Shown: positions 21,394-32,884 of the stretch, one piece after another | Layout of the letters: the number at the start of each line of letters is the position of its first letter | Position numbering within the stretch: the first letter of the stretch is position 1 | DNA from: Acanthosepion pharaonis | Taxonomy: Eukaryota > Mollusca > Cephalopoda > Sepiida > Sepiidae | Length of the DNA stretch: 64,000 bases | Reading direction: 5' to 3' | Assembly (NCBI GenBank): GCA_903632075.3 | Contig: CAHIKZ030004296.1 | Span: 2,606,501-2,670,500, forward strand | The notes under the pieces: generated by a model | Told to the model about the DNA's origin: nothing | Database searches by the model: none | What the model saw: the letters and a program-made list of their open reading frames with translations, nothing else | Position numbers and translations under genes: made by a program

Positions 21394-22084
21394 AATACTA
21401 ATTTTTTTTTAATATTGAATTTAATTTTTATCCTTTACAGAATTTTTAAGTAATTATTATAAGTTTAATATAATATAAATTATAAATTTAATATTTGAAA
21501 TATTATTAATATTATATTGGTATAATGGGATTGGTTATATTTAAATGAAATTAATATATTAATAATTTACTTAATTTTTTTACTAAAACTTTTACTATAT
21601 AGTTAAAGATGCAGTATTGAATGGATTAATATTAACATCTTTTTATAAAATTATTAAATTTAAATTCTTACTCCCATTCAGTAATCTTTTAAACTCCTCT
21701 CTGGAATTTTTTTTATACCCTTTTTGTTTTTCATTCTTCCTCCTTGGACAGATGTTGATAGGTTACATTTAGGTAAGCGTCCATTTTCAACCGTCGCGTT
21801 TATCTGTACCAATTCCACCATAAGCACGTTAGGATCCTTACTGCTCTATAAAACTCCCTCTTCTATTATAGGCCAATTCTTACTTCCTTAACTTTTATCC
21901 TTTGTTTTTTTCTTTTTAACTTCTTTCCTTCCTTTGCCTTTCAAATTTCCTGTGAAGAAACGTGGGAATTCATTCATTTTAGTAAATATATTTGCATTGA
22001 TATGTCCAGGGGAAAAATTCTGTCCCATGGGCGAAATGGTCATCTGTATGAGGCAAATTGTGTGAATCTCGTTAACTGTAATTC
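21394..22084. other. AT-rich sequence, nothing recognised
   Basis: No recognised gene or repeat. Confidence 0.4.
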
Positions 22085-22096
22085 ACACACACACAA

Positions 22097-22126
<30 letters not shown>
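22085..22126. repeat. (CA)n(TA)n microsatellite
   Basis: Compound dinucleotide run. Confidence 0.9.
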
Positions 22127-22127
<1 letters not shown>

Positions 22128-22261
22128 ATTTTTTAGTGAATACCATAATTGAATATACGTTCCATTTATTTATTAAACTATATATTTAATTATTTTTCAT
22201 CTACCGGCTGGAATGTTCGAGAAATCTTATTAAAGAAAGAAATATAATTTTATTGACGAAA

Positions 22262-22370
22262 AACATATAATCGCAAGTAAGATTCGAACCTGTGTCCACC
22301 TTTACAGGAGAAACCGTCGTTAGATTCGAAGTGCGTCGATGACGACCCAAAACTGCATAGTGGCTTATGA
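22262..22370 (-). mobile_element. tRNA-like SINE head
   Basis: On the minus strand B-box-like GGTTCGAATCTT with an upstream 'cgacgcacttcgaatctaac' block. The A-box is not clear. Probably a SINE head or tRNA pseudogene. Confidence 0.4.
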
Positions 22371-22399
22371 ACAATTATCATGCTTGTTATAAAACTCAA

Positions 22400-23164
22400 T
22401 TTGTGTTGTACGTTTATATATTGGATCGGATTTCCTACATTTTTCAACCGATTTCAACAAAACTTCACAGGACTACGTAAAATTACTTTGCAGTGGTTCT
22501 GACAGCGACAAAAATGGGAAAAACACAATTGTTTTTGCACGAAATCAATTTGAAAACACGATTAAGAGGCATCGCGAAAATGAAAGGGGGACAACTCATA
22601 TCGAGTTATACTTATTATAAAACCCAGGTTGTTTGTGTGTATGTGTGTGTGTGTTCGTTTATATATGGGTTCGGATTTCCTACATTTTTCAATCGATTTC
22701 AACAAAACTTCACTTTTTTTTGGAAGGTAGTGTTTCTTATTGTCTTGCACACTTTTTCTTTATTTTTACATTCAGAATGCTTTAAAAATTTCATTTACGA
22801 GACAATTGTTTATAATAAAATTCTATTCAATCGGTAGACTCATAACGATTGAAAACAATGTTTTTGTTTGAAGTAGGGTTTGACCAATTCGTAAAAAAAC
22901 CCAAAAAACAAAACAAAACAAAACAAAAACTAATTAAGACATGCGTGTCCGTCAACCTTAAACAATAATGAAGTTTTGTTGAAATCGGTTGAAAAATGTA
23001 GGAAATCCGATCCCATATATAAACGAACACACACACACACAATATAAGTGTAAGTATAACTCGATATGAGTTGTCCCCCTTTCATTCTGGTGACAGAATC
23101 GTGTTTTATCGTGTTTTCAAATTGATTTCGTGCAAAATGTAGGAAATCCGATCCAATATATAAA

Positions 23165-23212
<48 letters not shown>
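22400..23212. repeat. Inverted pair of a microsatellite-bearing repeat
   Basis: 'cggatttcctacatttttca' + 'accgatttcaacaaaactt' occurs at 22430 and 22675 on the plus strand and inverted at about 22973-23012 and 23138-23155. 'gggggacaactcatatcgag' is likewise at 22587 and inverted at 23062. Each copy carries a (GT)n/(CA)n run, the longest at 23168-23212. No protein. Confidence 0.7.
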
Positions 23213-23215
<3 letters not shown>

Positions 23216-23794
23216 TGCGGTTTATAATAAGTAAGATTTATTTACAAGAATAATTTTACATTTACAAGATTATTAAGATATGAGAATCGGTTACAATCTA
23301 ATATTTATTATTTAAGATATTATAAAGTAATAACTATGAAAACAATTTTCGTTTATTTATAAAGTTATAAAAATATCCGTGGACTATAGAAGACAAATTT
23401 AAATAAACTGTTAAGGATGAGTAACTGTAATGATAAATTCTGAAATAATGATTTTTGGGGTTATTTCTTTCATTTGCTCTTTTGCTACAAATTCACTAAA
23501 ATAGGTTGAGATCATTCGAATTTATACTACTCGAAAAAGGACGATGTCAAGAGAAAATCCGTCCTTTTTTTCGATTACGTTTGTTAAACTTTAACAAAAT
23601 ATTTACATTTTTATAATTACCTGGAGAACTTAAATCAGATTAAATTAATTTGAAACTCCAACCGTTGATGTAAAAAACTTGCTTAGAACCTGAAGATGGA
23701 AATATAGAAAAATGAAAATTCTGAAATTATTTTCTAACGTTTTAACACCTATCATATTGCTATTCTCCCTGTTCCTTAGTTAGTTAGCACGTAC
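23213..23794. other. Unannotated AT-rich sequence
   Basis: No gene or repeat recognised. Confidence 0.4.
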
Positions 23795-24005
23795 GTTACG
23801 TCCTGCCATTACCTCAGATAAATAAAGGACCATTCCTGTTTGATTACGAGGATAGACAGAAGATATATATCAAAGATGCTGTTTGGGTTTAGGGAAAGTA
23901 AAGGAAAAGAAAGAAAGCGAAGGTAAAGGAGGCGATAACAGTCGTGTTTAACGTTTGCTTCAGTGAAATGGAAAACATTGTCAGTTTTAAATATTTTCAT
24001 TTGTA
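23795..24005. repeat. Dispersed repeat family E copy
   Basis: 'cctgccattacctcagataa', 'gaggcgataacagtcgtgtt' and 'tgcttcagtgaaatggaaaa' match 19565-19935 and 61560-61720. Confidence 0.55.
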
Positions 24006-24125
24006 TCCTCTTACTTCTTTAAATTATAACCTGCATTCGCATTTATGGCTGTTACTTCCAACCCCTCGGTGTATGGATCAGTTATAACAATTTTAGTAGA
24101 CGCTATAATGAAACTTAATATAGAA

Positions 24126-24908
24126 TTGTGATGTTTGTTGCGAATTGAAGCTTTGATGTCTGAGATAACATTTACAGCTAGATTCGCCAAAAGTTTGTTA
24201 GATTTAAAGGCTAAACATTTTGTTGTCTTCTCGATAACTGAAAATTTTTATTAATTTTACTCAACACATTCAGCGTTACTTAAGATCAACAATCAGCGTT
24301 GACCGTCGTTTTCATTAGACTTTTGGAGATACTTATAACACCAGTTCCCGTATGATCAACCAAGTTAATCAACGTCGAGTCTTGATGAGTAACCCTTTTG
24401 GTGTATCTATCTATATTTATGAGGTGAGGTATTTACTATTTACATTATTCGGAATATTGCCCTCATCTTTGTTGCCAAATTTATCACAACGTTTCGGCTG
24501 AAGTACGCTCCAGCCTTCTTCAGGTGGTTGGAATGTCGAACTGAACCCTTTATTTCACTCACTGGGGTAGACTGTTCTAGTTCCACGTGCCGTGTGTAAT
24601 GGATGTCAGTTATCAGTTATCTCCTGTTAATTCCCCTTTCCAAGTTTCTGAGATGAGGTATTATGTACATTATTTATATTATTCGGACTATTGTCCTCAT
24701 CTTTGCTGCCATATTTATCACAAAGTTTCGGCTGATGTACGCTCCGGTCTTCTTCAGGTGGTTGGAATGTCGAACCGAACACTTTATTTCGCTCACTGGG
24801 GTAGACTGTTCTACTTCCACGTGCCATGCTTAATGGATATCAGTTATCTCATGTTAATTCCCCTCTCCAAGTTTTCCACTGCCTTAAGCGGGTATTGAAC
24901 TCAGGTAT
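24126..24908 (+). repeat. Left arm of a large inverted duplication
   Basis: Matches 26017-26826 in reverse orientation over about 0.8 kb with few differences. Contents: unique sequence (24131-24335), a 5S-rRNA-like piece (24340-24395) and two head-to-tail copies of repeat family D (about 24428-24625 and 24655-24900). A ~40-bp direct repeat ('acaattttagtagacgctat'...) flanks the arm at about 24085 and 24919. Confidence 0.8.
24340..24395 (+). repeat. 5S rRNA-derived fragment
   Basis: 'ccagttcccgtatgatcaac' through 'aacgtcgagtcttgatgag' resembles the 5S-like head of the composite SINE at 57095-57339 ('ccggttcccgtacaaccac', 'aacgtcgagcctggtcag'). Not a 5S gene. Confidence 0.45.
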
Positions 24909-24962
24909 TTGCACAATTATAACAATTTTAGTAGACGCTATAATGAAACTGAATATAGAATA

Positions 24963-25510
24963 GTCTACACCCTTGTGCAAATTGATTGAAACAACCGCCT
25001 TAGTTTCCTTTCTTTCACTATATGGTCAGTTTTAGACCCACTGATGTGACAGTGTGTAGTCGATTTATATTTTGCAGTCATTTGCAGTGGTGTGCAGTAA
25101 TATGAATCTATTTTCGGGATGTATGATGAAATTTGTTTGGACTTAAAAATATTGTATCAGATTTTTATCACGCCCGGACACTAATGTCTTGGCTGTCGAT
25201 TAGTTGTCCTACAGCCATTTTTCTGCTATGGACGTTACTCCAAGGAAGCTTACGGATATTGTAACGCTGCACAAACACACTGGCAAGCCTTACCAGTGAG
25301 CAAATCAAAGTACTATAGATTGGTCCGGAAACTCTCCTGAGTTAAATCCAATCGAGAATCTGGGGTTAATCTGCAAGGAACGATTTTGTGGAATGGACAT
25401 ACGAAGTACTAACATAAGCACTTGGTCATGTTTCATTAGAAAAAAAACGAAAAAATAGTAAATAATAACGGAATTATTCGTTTTCTTTCAATTAATTTGC
25501 ACAAGGTTGT
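24963..25510 (+). pseudogene. Tc1-like transposon remnant
   Basis: Ends 'TACACCCTTGTGCAAATTGA' on the left and 'TACAACCTTGTGCAAATTAA' read from the right, at TA. Around 25320-25375 the plus frame reads 'WSGNSPELNPIENLG', the Tc1 block holding the third catalytic residue region. The upstream transposase is mostly deleted. It sits in the spacer of the inverted duplication. A second copy is at 53640-53966. Confidence 0.75.
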
Positions 25511-25839
25511 ATTTTCCATCGCTTTCCCCACAGTAGATGAGATAATGAAACTGAATATAAAATAGTTTACGTTAGCCGTAGTTTCGAACAATACCGCAAA
25601 GTTGCTACAAAACGAAAACATTAACCTGAAAACATGAGTCATGTTCTTAAATATCATTGTCAGATTGAAACTTCCATACGGATGTCATACATATCACCAA
25701 AGCCGTTCAGAAACATTTAAACTGTCAGTTCTATACAACTGGGTTTTTGTTGGGGGGGGGGCGGATCAATGATTGAAAATGGCTCCGAAGCCTGTGGGTT
25801 TTGACGAATACCACCCTTCTTTGGACATTGTGAACTGGG
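25511..25839. other. Spacer sequence of the inverted duplication
   Basis: AT-rich with a G-run at about 25755-25762. Nothing recognised. Confidence 0.4.
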
Positions 25840-25962
25840 GCTAGAGAATTACAAACAAACGGGAATTGGAACTTGACTCTTAGATTAACAATAGTGAGCC
25901 GTTATCCATTACACCATCCACACATCCATGCTGACAGTACTTGGTATATCACAAGGCCGCAT
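25840..25962 (-). mobile_element. Diverged 5S/tRNA composite SINE
   Basis: On the minus strand 'gtgatataccaagtactgtc' (5S 3' end), 'ggatggtgtaatggataacg' and a damaged B-box region follow in the same order as at 57095-57339. Confidence 0.5.
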
Positions 25963-26016
25963 AAAGACACATGGATAAAGGCGTTGGTTAGATCCAGTGA
26001 CAGGACCCAAAGATTT

Positions 26017-26826
26017 GTGAGTTCAATACCTGCTTAAGGCAGTGGAGAACTTAGAAAGGGGAATTAACAGGAGATAACAGATAACTGACATCCATTAAAC
26101 ATGGCACGTGGTACTAGAACAGTCTACCCCAGTGAGCGAAATAAAGTGTTCGGTTCGACATTCCAACCACCTGAAGAAGACCTGAGCGTACATCAGCCGA
26201 AACGTTGTGATAAATAAGGCAGCAAAGATGAGGACAATAGTCCGAATAATATAAATAATGTACATAATACCTCATCTCAGAAACTTGGAAAGGGGAATTA
26301 ACAGGAGATAACAGATAACTGACATCCATTAAACACGGCACGTGGAACTAGAACAGTCTACCCCAGTGAGCGAAATAAAGGGTTCAGTTCGACATTCCAA
26401 CCACCTGAAGAAGACTGGAGCGTACATCAGCCGAAACGTTGTGATAAATATGGCAACGAAGACGAGGGCAATAGTCCGAATAATGTAAATAGTAAATACC
26501 TCACCTCATAAATATAGATAGATACACCAAAAGGGTTACTCATCAAGACTCGACGTTGATTAACTTGGTTGATCATACGGGAACCGGTGTTATAACGTGA
26601 TGTGGCCATAAGTATCTCCAAAAGTCTAATGAAAACGACGGTCAACGCTGATTGTTGATCTTAAGTAAAAGTAACGCTGAATGTGTTGAGCAAAATTAAT
26701 AAAAATTTTCAGTTATCGAGAAGACAACAAAATGTTTAGCCTTTAAATCTAACAAACTTTTGGCGAACTCTAGCTGTAAATGTTATCTCAGACATCAAAG
26801 CTTCAATTTGCAACAAACATCACAAA
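26017..26826 (-). repeat. Right arm of a large inverted duplication
   Basis: Reverse complement of 24126-24908. It has two family D copies (26040-26280 and 26283-26510), the 5S-like piece near 26540-26595 and the shared unique end. A 14-base 'ggccacatcacgt'-like stretch at about 26596-26608 is absent from the left arm. Confidence 0.8.
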
Positions 26827-26849
26827 TGTTTCACTCCAAACAAGGCTAA

Positions 26850-27075
26850 TCCCCTAAAACACAAAGGTTTTAGTGAGAGTGAACGAAACAGAGACAACGT
26901 TAATTCGAAGAAAGGTCAATAAAAAGAACAGGAATGAAGAAGACGTTGCCTTTGAATATTTGAAGATCGTAATTAACAGGAGAGCAGAAAGTTTGAAAAA
27001 TAATCGAGTTCTTTGTGAGCAATGACGAAATTTTAGGGCACATGATGTGGAAAGAGGGCTTAGAAAATTCGACAC
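26850..27075 (-). pseudogene. LINE 3'-end fragment
   Basis: 'ttgaatatttgaagatcgta' and the following bases resemble the 3' end of the LINE at 2001-2770 (minus). The reading frame is not preserved. Confidence 0.4.
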
Positions 27076-28210
27076 TTACATGACATTAAAGACAAGAGTG
27101 AAGAAAGGAAAGCAGCGAGACGAACTTGTGTAAATGGTTGGCAGAACATGAATTAGTAAGATAGCGAAAAGACAAAATTTACTAACAGCTACAAACGAGG
27201 GTAATCGTGGAGAGCTATGATTGCCAATGTCCTGAAGGGACATGGCAAATAGAAGAAGGAGCTTTTGTAAATGGTTGGCAGAATATGAATTAGGACAGAC
27301 AACGAAAAGACAAAATTTACTAAGAGCAACAAAGAAAAGGAAATTGTGGAGAGCTATGATCGCCCATGTCTTGAAGGGACATGGCAAATAGAAGAAGAAT
27401 GAGCTTTTGTAAATGGTTGGCAGAACAGAGATTAAGAGAGATAGCGAAAAGACAAAATTTATTAAGAGCTACAAACAAGAGGATATCGTGGAGAGCTATG
27501 ATCGCCAATGTGCTGAAGGGATATGGCAAAGAGAAGAAGGAGCTTTTGTAAATGGTTGGCAGAACAGAGATTAAGAGAGATAGCGAAAAGACAAAATTTA
27601 TTAAGAGCTACAAACGAGAGGATATCGTGGAGAGCTATGATCGCCAATGTGCTGAAGGGATATGGCAAATAGAAGAAGGAGCTTTTGTAAATGGTTGGCA
27701 GAACAGAGATTAAGAGAGATAGCGAAAAGACAAAATTTATTAAGAGCTACAAACGAGAGGATATCGTGGAGAGCTATGATCGCCAATGTGCTGAAGGGAT
27801 ATGGCAAATAGAAGAAGGAGCTTTTGTAAATGGTTGGCAGAACAGAGATTAAGAGGGATAGTGAAAAGACAAAATTTACTAACAGCTACAAACAAAAGGA
27901 AATCGTGGAGAGCTATGATCGCCCATGTGCTGAAAGGATATGGCAAATAGAAGAAGGAGCTTTTGTAAATGGTTGGCAGAACAGAGATTAAGAGGGATAG
28001 CGAAAAGACAAAATTTACTAACAGCTACAAACGAGAGGAAATCGTGGAGAGCTATGATCGCCCATGTGCTGAAGGGATATGGCAAATAGAAGAAGCAGAG
28101 GCTTTTGTAAATGTTTGGCTGAACAGAGATTAAGAGGGATAGCGAAAAGACAAAATTCACTAACAGCTACAAACGAGAGGAAATCGTGGAGAGAAGAAGG
28201 CTGAAGCTAT
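27076..28210 (+). repeat. 139-bp satellite made from a LINE ORF2 3' end, about eight copies
   Basis: Successive units start 'gagcttttgtaaatggttgg' at 139-bp spacing (for example 27540, 27679, 27818, 27957). On the plus strand each unit encodes the C terminus of a LINE ORF2: 'FCKWLAEQRLREIAKRQNLL', 'RATNER', 'WRAMIANVLKGYGK' and then a TAG stop. The same module ends the LINE at 3845-4745. The first units (27100-27400) are the most diverged. The minus-strand frames of about 68 residues are repeat shadows. Confidence 0.85.
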
Positions 28211-29960
28211 GAATATTAGAATATTTTCTATTTACCTTCAAAGAAGTTTAGGCGAAAAAAGTCCGCTTGTTACTTACTTTTTGTCCTTTCTTTTCTCAAG
28301 AACACGAAGGTTAATTCCCAAAATCAGCATCTGACGCTTTTGAATCGAAGTGAACAAGAGTCTATAAAAGAGCAAATTCCTGTTTATTTCTTCTCTAAGT
28401 CCAGTAGACTAAACTTATTCAGCCGGTTTACTGACGGGTGTTTTTTTTTTTGTTTTTTTTGTTTTGTTTTTTTGTTTGTTTTTTTTCATAAAACTGCAGA
28501 CATCCTTAGGTGCTCTTCCAGTTTTTGATATTATGTTGAGAAAGCGCAAAAGTTCCTTTCATCATCTCAAATCATCTTTCTTTCTCTTCACGCTTTCCTC
28601 TGTCTAAGGATACTTTACAGAATCTTTAAAGCACTTCAAAGTCTGTCTCATCCGCTTGTTTGTTCTTGACGCGTACAAAGTCCTCAGATAAAGTAACGCG
28701 ATCGATTCCTATGACGAACAATTTTATACTGTCTCCTCATTAGCCTTGCTCCTTCGACTTCCTCTAACTTTACACATCTTCTGTTTAATATATATTAGAA
28801 GCGTTGAACATTGAAAGAAATTATCGACAAAAAGACGAGCCATCAACCCCGTCTTTTTTGTTTCTTTTTATTCAGACATTATTTGCCCGCTTTCTAAGAC
28901 CATTCTTCTGACGGTTTTACGAGTCTGCCGGTCATTAACGCTTTTCAGGGATCATATTGAAATAGTTTTTCTATCATAAAACTGCATTAAAAACTGGCCT
29001 TTCTTGTTGCTCGACTGGCCACGTGACACATTTGCTGAGACTAAATCGATTGGGCATCAAGTGATTCGACAACAATGAAACCCATGAATAAGACTAGGGC
29101 TCCTGCCGTAGCGTTGGTAAGCCAAATAGTGTTTCTGGTCATAACGACTAGTTCGTTACCTGTTACTTCGCTGTTGGCGAAATGATCAAATTTCAAATCT
29201 TTATTGCTTGTTTATTTTAAAATATTGCATATATTCAGTCTAAATACAGGTCTCATACAAATGACTGCCTATTTCAGCTTATACGTTTTCATTTAATGTA
29301 TGCACGTTTTTCAGCAAATCTTTGAAAGTATATACTTAAAAATAAAATTAAATTAAAATGTTACACTTCGACATATGAAGCGTGGTAAAAATTGTTTATA
29401 CTTCTTTTTATTTGTTTCAAGCAGAAATACAGATTAGATAAAAATAAATAAATTTAATCATTAGTGCATTTGCTTTTATGAATAAAAATTTCATAGAGAA
29501 TTAAATTCAAGTGAAAAATATTAAATTAATTTCGAAGTAACAGAACCGTTTTCTTAAATTACTTTTTTTTAGTGAATTTTGCACAAAAATTGTTTGTTTT
29601 GACAACGAAAATATAAAATGATATTGCAAGTCCGAAAGAAGCCAAAAAAAAAATCAAAGAATCATATACTAGTACGCAGGTGTAGGCTTTAAGAAAGCTT
29701 TATTCAACTGAGAATATAAGGTTTGTATATAGTGTCCTTTTATAGTCCCAGTAAACTGAAATAGCTCTCTGAACGAGGAGAGTAAAAAAAACAAGGGTAG
29801 ACCACTCTTGATTATTCATAACACTTAGTTCAATTAAATAGACTAAAGTTATTTCAAATGTAAAAAGCAAAAAGTTTTTTAAGCCAACTACAACAGCGCA
29901 CCGAAACTCTTAGAAAGATAGCATTCCATTTCTGGGCGAGACATGCGCAATGACATGGCT
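28211..29960. other. Unannotated AT-rich sequence
   Basis: A (T)n/(GTTTT)n tract lies at about 28440-28487. No convincing gene; a 33-codon hydrophobic frame at 29041-29142 (minus) is discussed under rejected items. Confidence 0.4.
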
Positions 29961-30046
29961 TTAAATAAAGATGGCCTTTAAACAAAGATGGCCTTTAAAC
30001 AAAGATGGCCTTTAAACAAAGATGGCCTTTAAACAAAGATGGCCTG
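29961..30046. repeat. 17-bp tandem repeat, five copies
   Basis: 'aaacaaagatggccttt' repeats five times, nearly perfectly. Confidence 0.9.
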
Positions 30047-30277
30047 ATAGGGTTAGAAATCTTAATAATTTCCAACTTAGTCTAAATGACTAAAGTATGA
30101 ATATATTTCTTTGTCTCTGCCATTCTTTATTTGAATGTTGCCTTCAATTATTTTATATTTAATTCGGTAAATGTCGCTTGACAGACGATCAAATTTTAAA
30201 TCTGAATTATTTGCCTCTTTAAAGTTCTACATTTATGATAAAATACACAAGCGCATGTCCGTACAAATACACACAAT

Positions 30278-30692
30278 TGTGGAATAATTCATTTCTATCC
30301 CACTCAGTCTGGACAACATACGGTGGCCGCTAATAATTAAGTATAACTCAAGAATTCAATGTTAAAATAAAACATTATTTAATTGCAATCGCAAATAAAT
30401 ACTTAACAAGAACAAAGAAATAAAAGTCAAACAAAGATAATTAAACATTTCAGTGAATACCTTGCTAGTAGCGCGGCTCGGATTTACGTCCGGGAAATTC
30501 TAAATCAAAGCCCAAATCATCGATACACAATAATTCACACTAATTCGACTGGATAGTTCCACTCAATAGTCACTGCAGTCAGTAGACGGACACCACTATT
30601 TATACACCTGGCGGAAAACATATATTCATAAGTCCAGAATGTCATGCTCGAACCTCGGTGTCGGGAGTTACTCGTTTTCTTCCTATATGACA
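30278..30692 (-). mobile_element. LTR-like fragment
   Basis: On the minus strand the sequence starts TGTCATATAGGAAGAAAACG and has a TATA box 'ggtgtataaatagtgg' at about 30596-30611 with GC-richer sequence downstream. The start resembles the minus-strand sequence beginning at 33787 (TGTCATATAGGAATAAAG). No clean target duplication was found. Confidence 0.4.
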
Positions 30693-30753
30693 GGAATAAA
30701 ACAAACGACTTTTGTAATTACACATTGAGATAAACGTACTTAACTTTATTTAT

Positions 30754-30756
<3 letters not shown>

Positions 30757-30802
<46 letters not shown>

Positions 30803-31326
30803 GCATGTTTCATTAAATAATATAGACAAGTTTTCTCTATTTTAAGTAAGTTCCTTTCATATTGTCTGATAAGCTTAATCACATTATAAACTATAAATCT
30901 CCACAAATATCTTTAAATGACTATAATTTATAACTGAAGCCATTGGTTTATACCAACGGCTTCCCATACTTAATGCTTCTCATTTTTCACTCTCGCGTGG
31001 CCATGTGTGACGTCACGATTTTCGCTTCCGTGTTTCGTATATACGAGTTTGTTGTTACTTGGAAATTTTCATGCAGCAAGGGCGGACTATCATTGTTGTT
31101 TCGTTCGTTGTTGTTTGATTTATTGAAATTGTCATCTTTGATAATGGCTTATGTAAGCCGAAAGCTTAGATTGGATTTAAACATGTATCAATATGGTGTT
31201 TTCCTTTCGTCTTTCAACGATAATGTGATTAACCTTATCAGACAATATGAAAGGAACTTACTTAAAATAAATAGACAAAACTTGTCTATATTATTTAATG
31301 AAATATGCATAAATGAAATATTGCTG

Positions 31327-31361
<35 letters not shown>
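30757..31361. repeat. AT-capped palindromic repeat
   Basis: (AT)n at 30757-30798, then an arm at about 30800-30893, a 320-bp spacer, the inverted arm at about 31218-31312 ('taatgtgattaaccttatca', 'caatatgaaaggaacttact', 'caaaacttgtctatattatt'), then (AT)n at 31328-31361. The arms are about 90% alike by eye. Confidence 0.75.
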
Positions 31362-31364
<3 letters not shown>

Positions 31365-32072
31365 TAAAATTATCTTATTGTTCATATTCAATCAAACAAG
31401 AACTTTGACAAGCAATGAAAGCAGCAGCAAATGACGTTAAGGATAAAATAGTAGAAAAGTTACTAAGGGTGAAAGATCAATGAAAGTTATAGTGTGTCAA
31501 GTAGGCCACATTAATGTAAAATAATGAAATATTAATTTTTCAACCATAAAAAGTACATAGAATAATGTATTAATCAAATCTGTCTATGGCTTTTATCTTT
31601 GGTTTTATTTATAAATAAATAAAACTCTCGAAAGAAAATGTTATTGATCTTTTAATGATGATGGATATGCTGAAAAGATTTTATTGTTCATATAAATATA
31701 TTCTGATAATTTTAAATTTGCTGCAAATCCATTGAGTTGCATAATAAAATCTGACGTATTGTGCACTTGTCATTGACATAAAAGTGCAAAGTCTTCATAT
31801 CCTCTCTAATGTTTATGAGTCTCATTGGTCTGAGTGTGTGAAACTGTCAGTCGCCATCTTGAAGTTTCTTATAGCCACACTATCCGGAGATATAAATGTT
31901 AGATCTCTGATGCTGAACTATTTTCCCTATAAATATAGCAAATTTTAAACAGTATACATTTATGTATCCATTTTTATTCATCCGACAGTATTTCTTATTT
32001 AAATCGTTATTTTTAATGGGTAAATCGAGCAGCTAAAAATAATGTTTATATTAATAAGAAATAATGTAGAAT
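31362..32072. other. Unannotated AT-rich sequence
   Basis: Nothing recognised. Confidence 0.4.
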
Positions 32073-32292
32073 TCCATTTGAATCCATTAAATTCACTTAT
32101 GTGATCATAACCTTAGTTATGAATCCTCTTCTTCTCTCCCCAACTATGGGTAAATAGCAGGACAGACTGGGTTCTATAGCCTTGGATGGCAACTGCATTA
32201 GCAGCCATAAATGGAAATCTACTACGTCAGTCATGTATCGAAAGATACATGATCGCTTAAGTATCTAACACGCGTGGTACATAACTGACTGA
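32073..32292 (+). mobile_element. SINE family A, 5'-truncated copy
   Basis: Begins inside the body ('tgaatccattaaattcactt') and ends with the hairpin 'gtatcgaaagatac' and 'acataactgactgact'. It is directly followed by a fuller copy. Confidence 0.7.
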
Positions 32293-32305
32293 CTGTTCCA
32301 TATAG

Positions 32306-32605
32306 AATTGGACATGGATACCAGCTCTGATTAAGGAATTGGAGAGCTGAGTTTGAATTCCAGTTGAGTTCATTGCATTCACTTATGTGCTAATACCGTT
32401 GGGAAAGGTATGAATCCTCTTCTCCCCCTATCTATGGGTAAATAGCAGGACAGATCGGGTTCTAGAGCCTTGGATGGCAACTGGTCAATCGCAGAAAGAA
32501 ATGGCAACCTACTGTGGAAAAAAATCTGCCTTGTGAGTCAAGTATCGAAAGATACATGATCGCCTACGCGTGAATCACGCATGCCACATAACTGACTGAC
32601 TGAAT
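32306..32605 (+). mobile_element. SINE family A copy
   Basis: Diverged tRNA-like head ('aaggaattggagagctgag', B-box GTTTGAATTCC), body 'gggtaaatagcaggacagat', terminal hairpin 'gtatcgaaagatac' and end 'cacataactgactgactga'. Confidence 0.75.
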
Positions 32606-32884
32606 GTCGGATTAAAAAATCCTTTTAAAAATTACTTTGTTTATGTTTCAGGTAGGAAACTGAAGCTAGTAGATATAGATTCGTAGAAGTCACAACGAGA
32701 AATGTGTTTTCCATAAATTGGTAATTAAAACCATTCTCTGTCAGGTCGGTTGTCGTGACCAACCTGATAGATAATGATAGTGGCATGCATTGGTTAAAAA
32801 AGGGGGTGTCCTGATAAAACAGGTTTATTTCTGTGTGAAGCACAATTTTCATTGTTTAAGAAAATAAAAATAGGTATCTGTCTA

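Noticed and set aside
27320..28160. Series of ~68-residue minus-strand frames starting 'MPYPFSTLAII'
   Set aside because: They are antisense shadows of the 139-bp LINE-derived satellite repeated at the same spacing.
29041..29142. 33-codon minus-strand frame with a hydrophobic stretch ('TAGALVLFMGFIVVES')
   Set aside because: It could be a signal peptide exon, but no donor, acceptor or downstream exon supports it.
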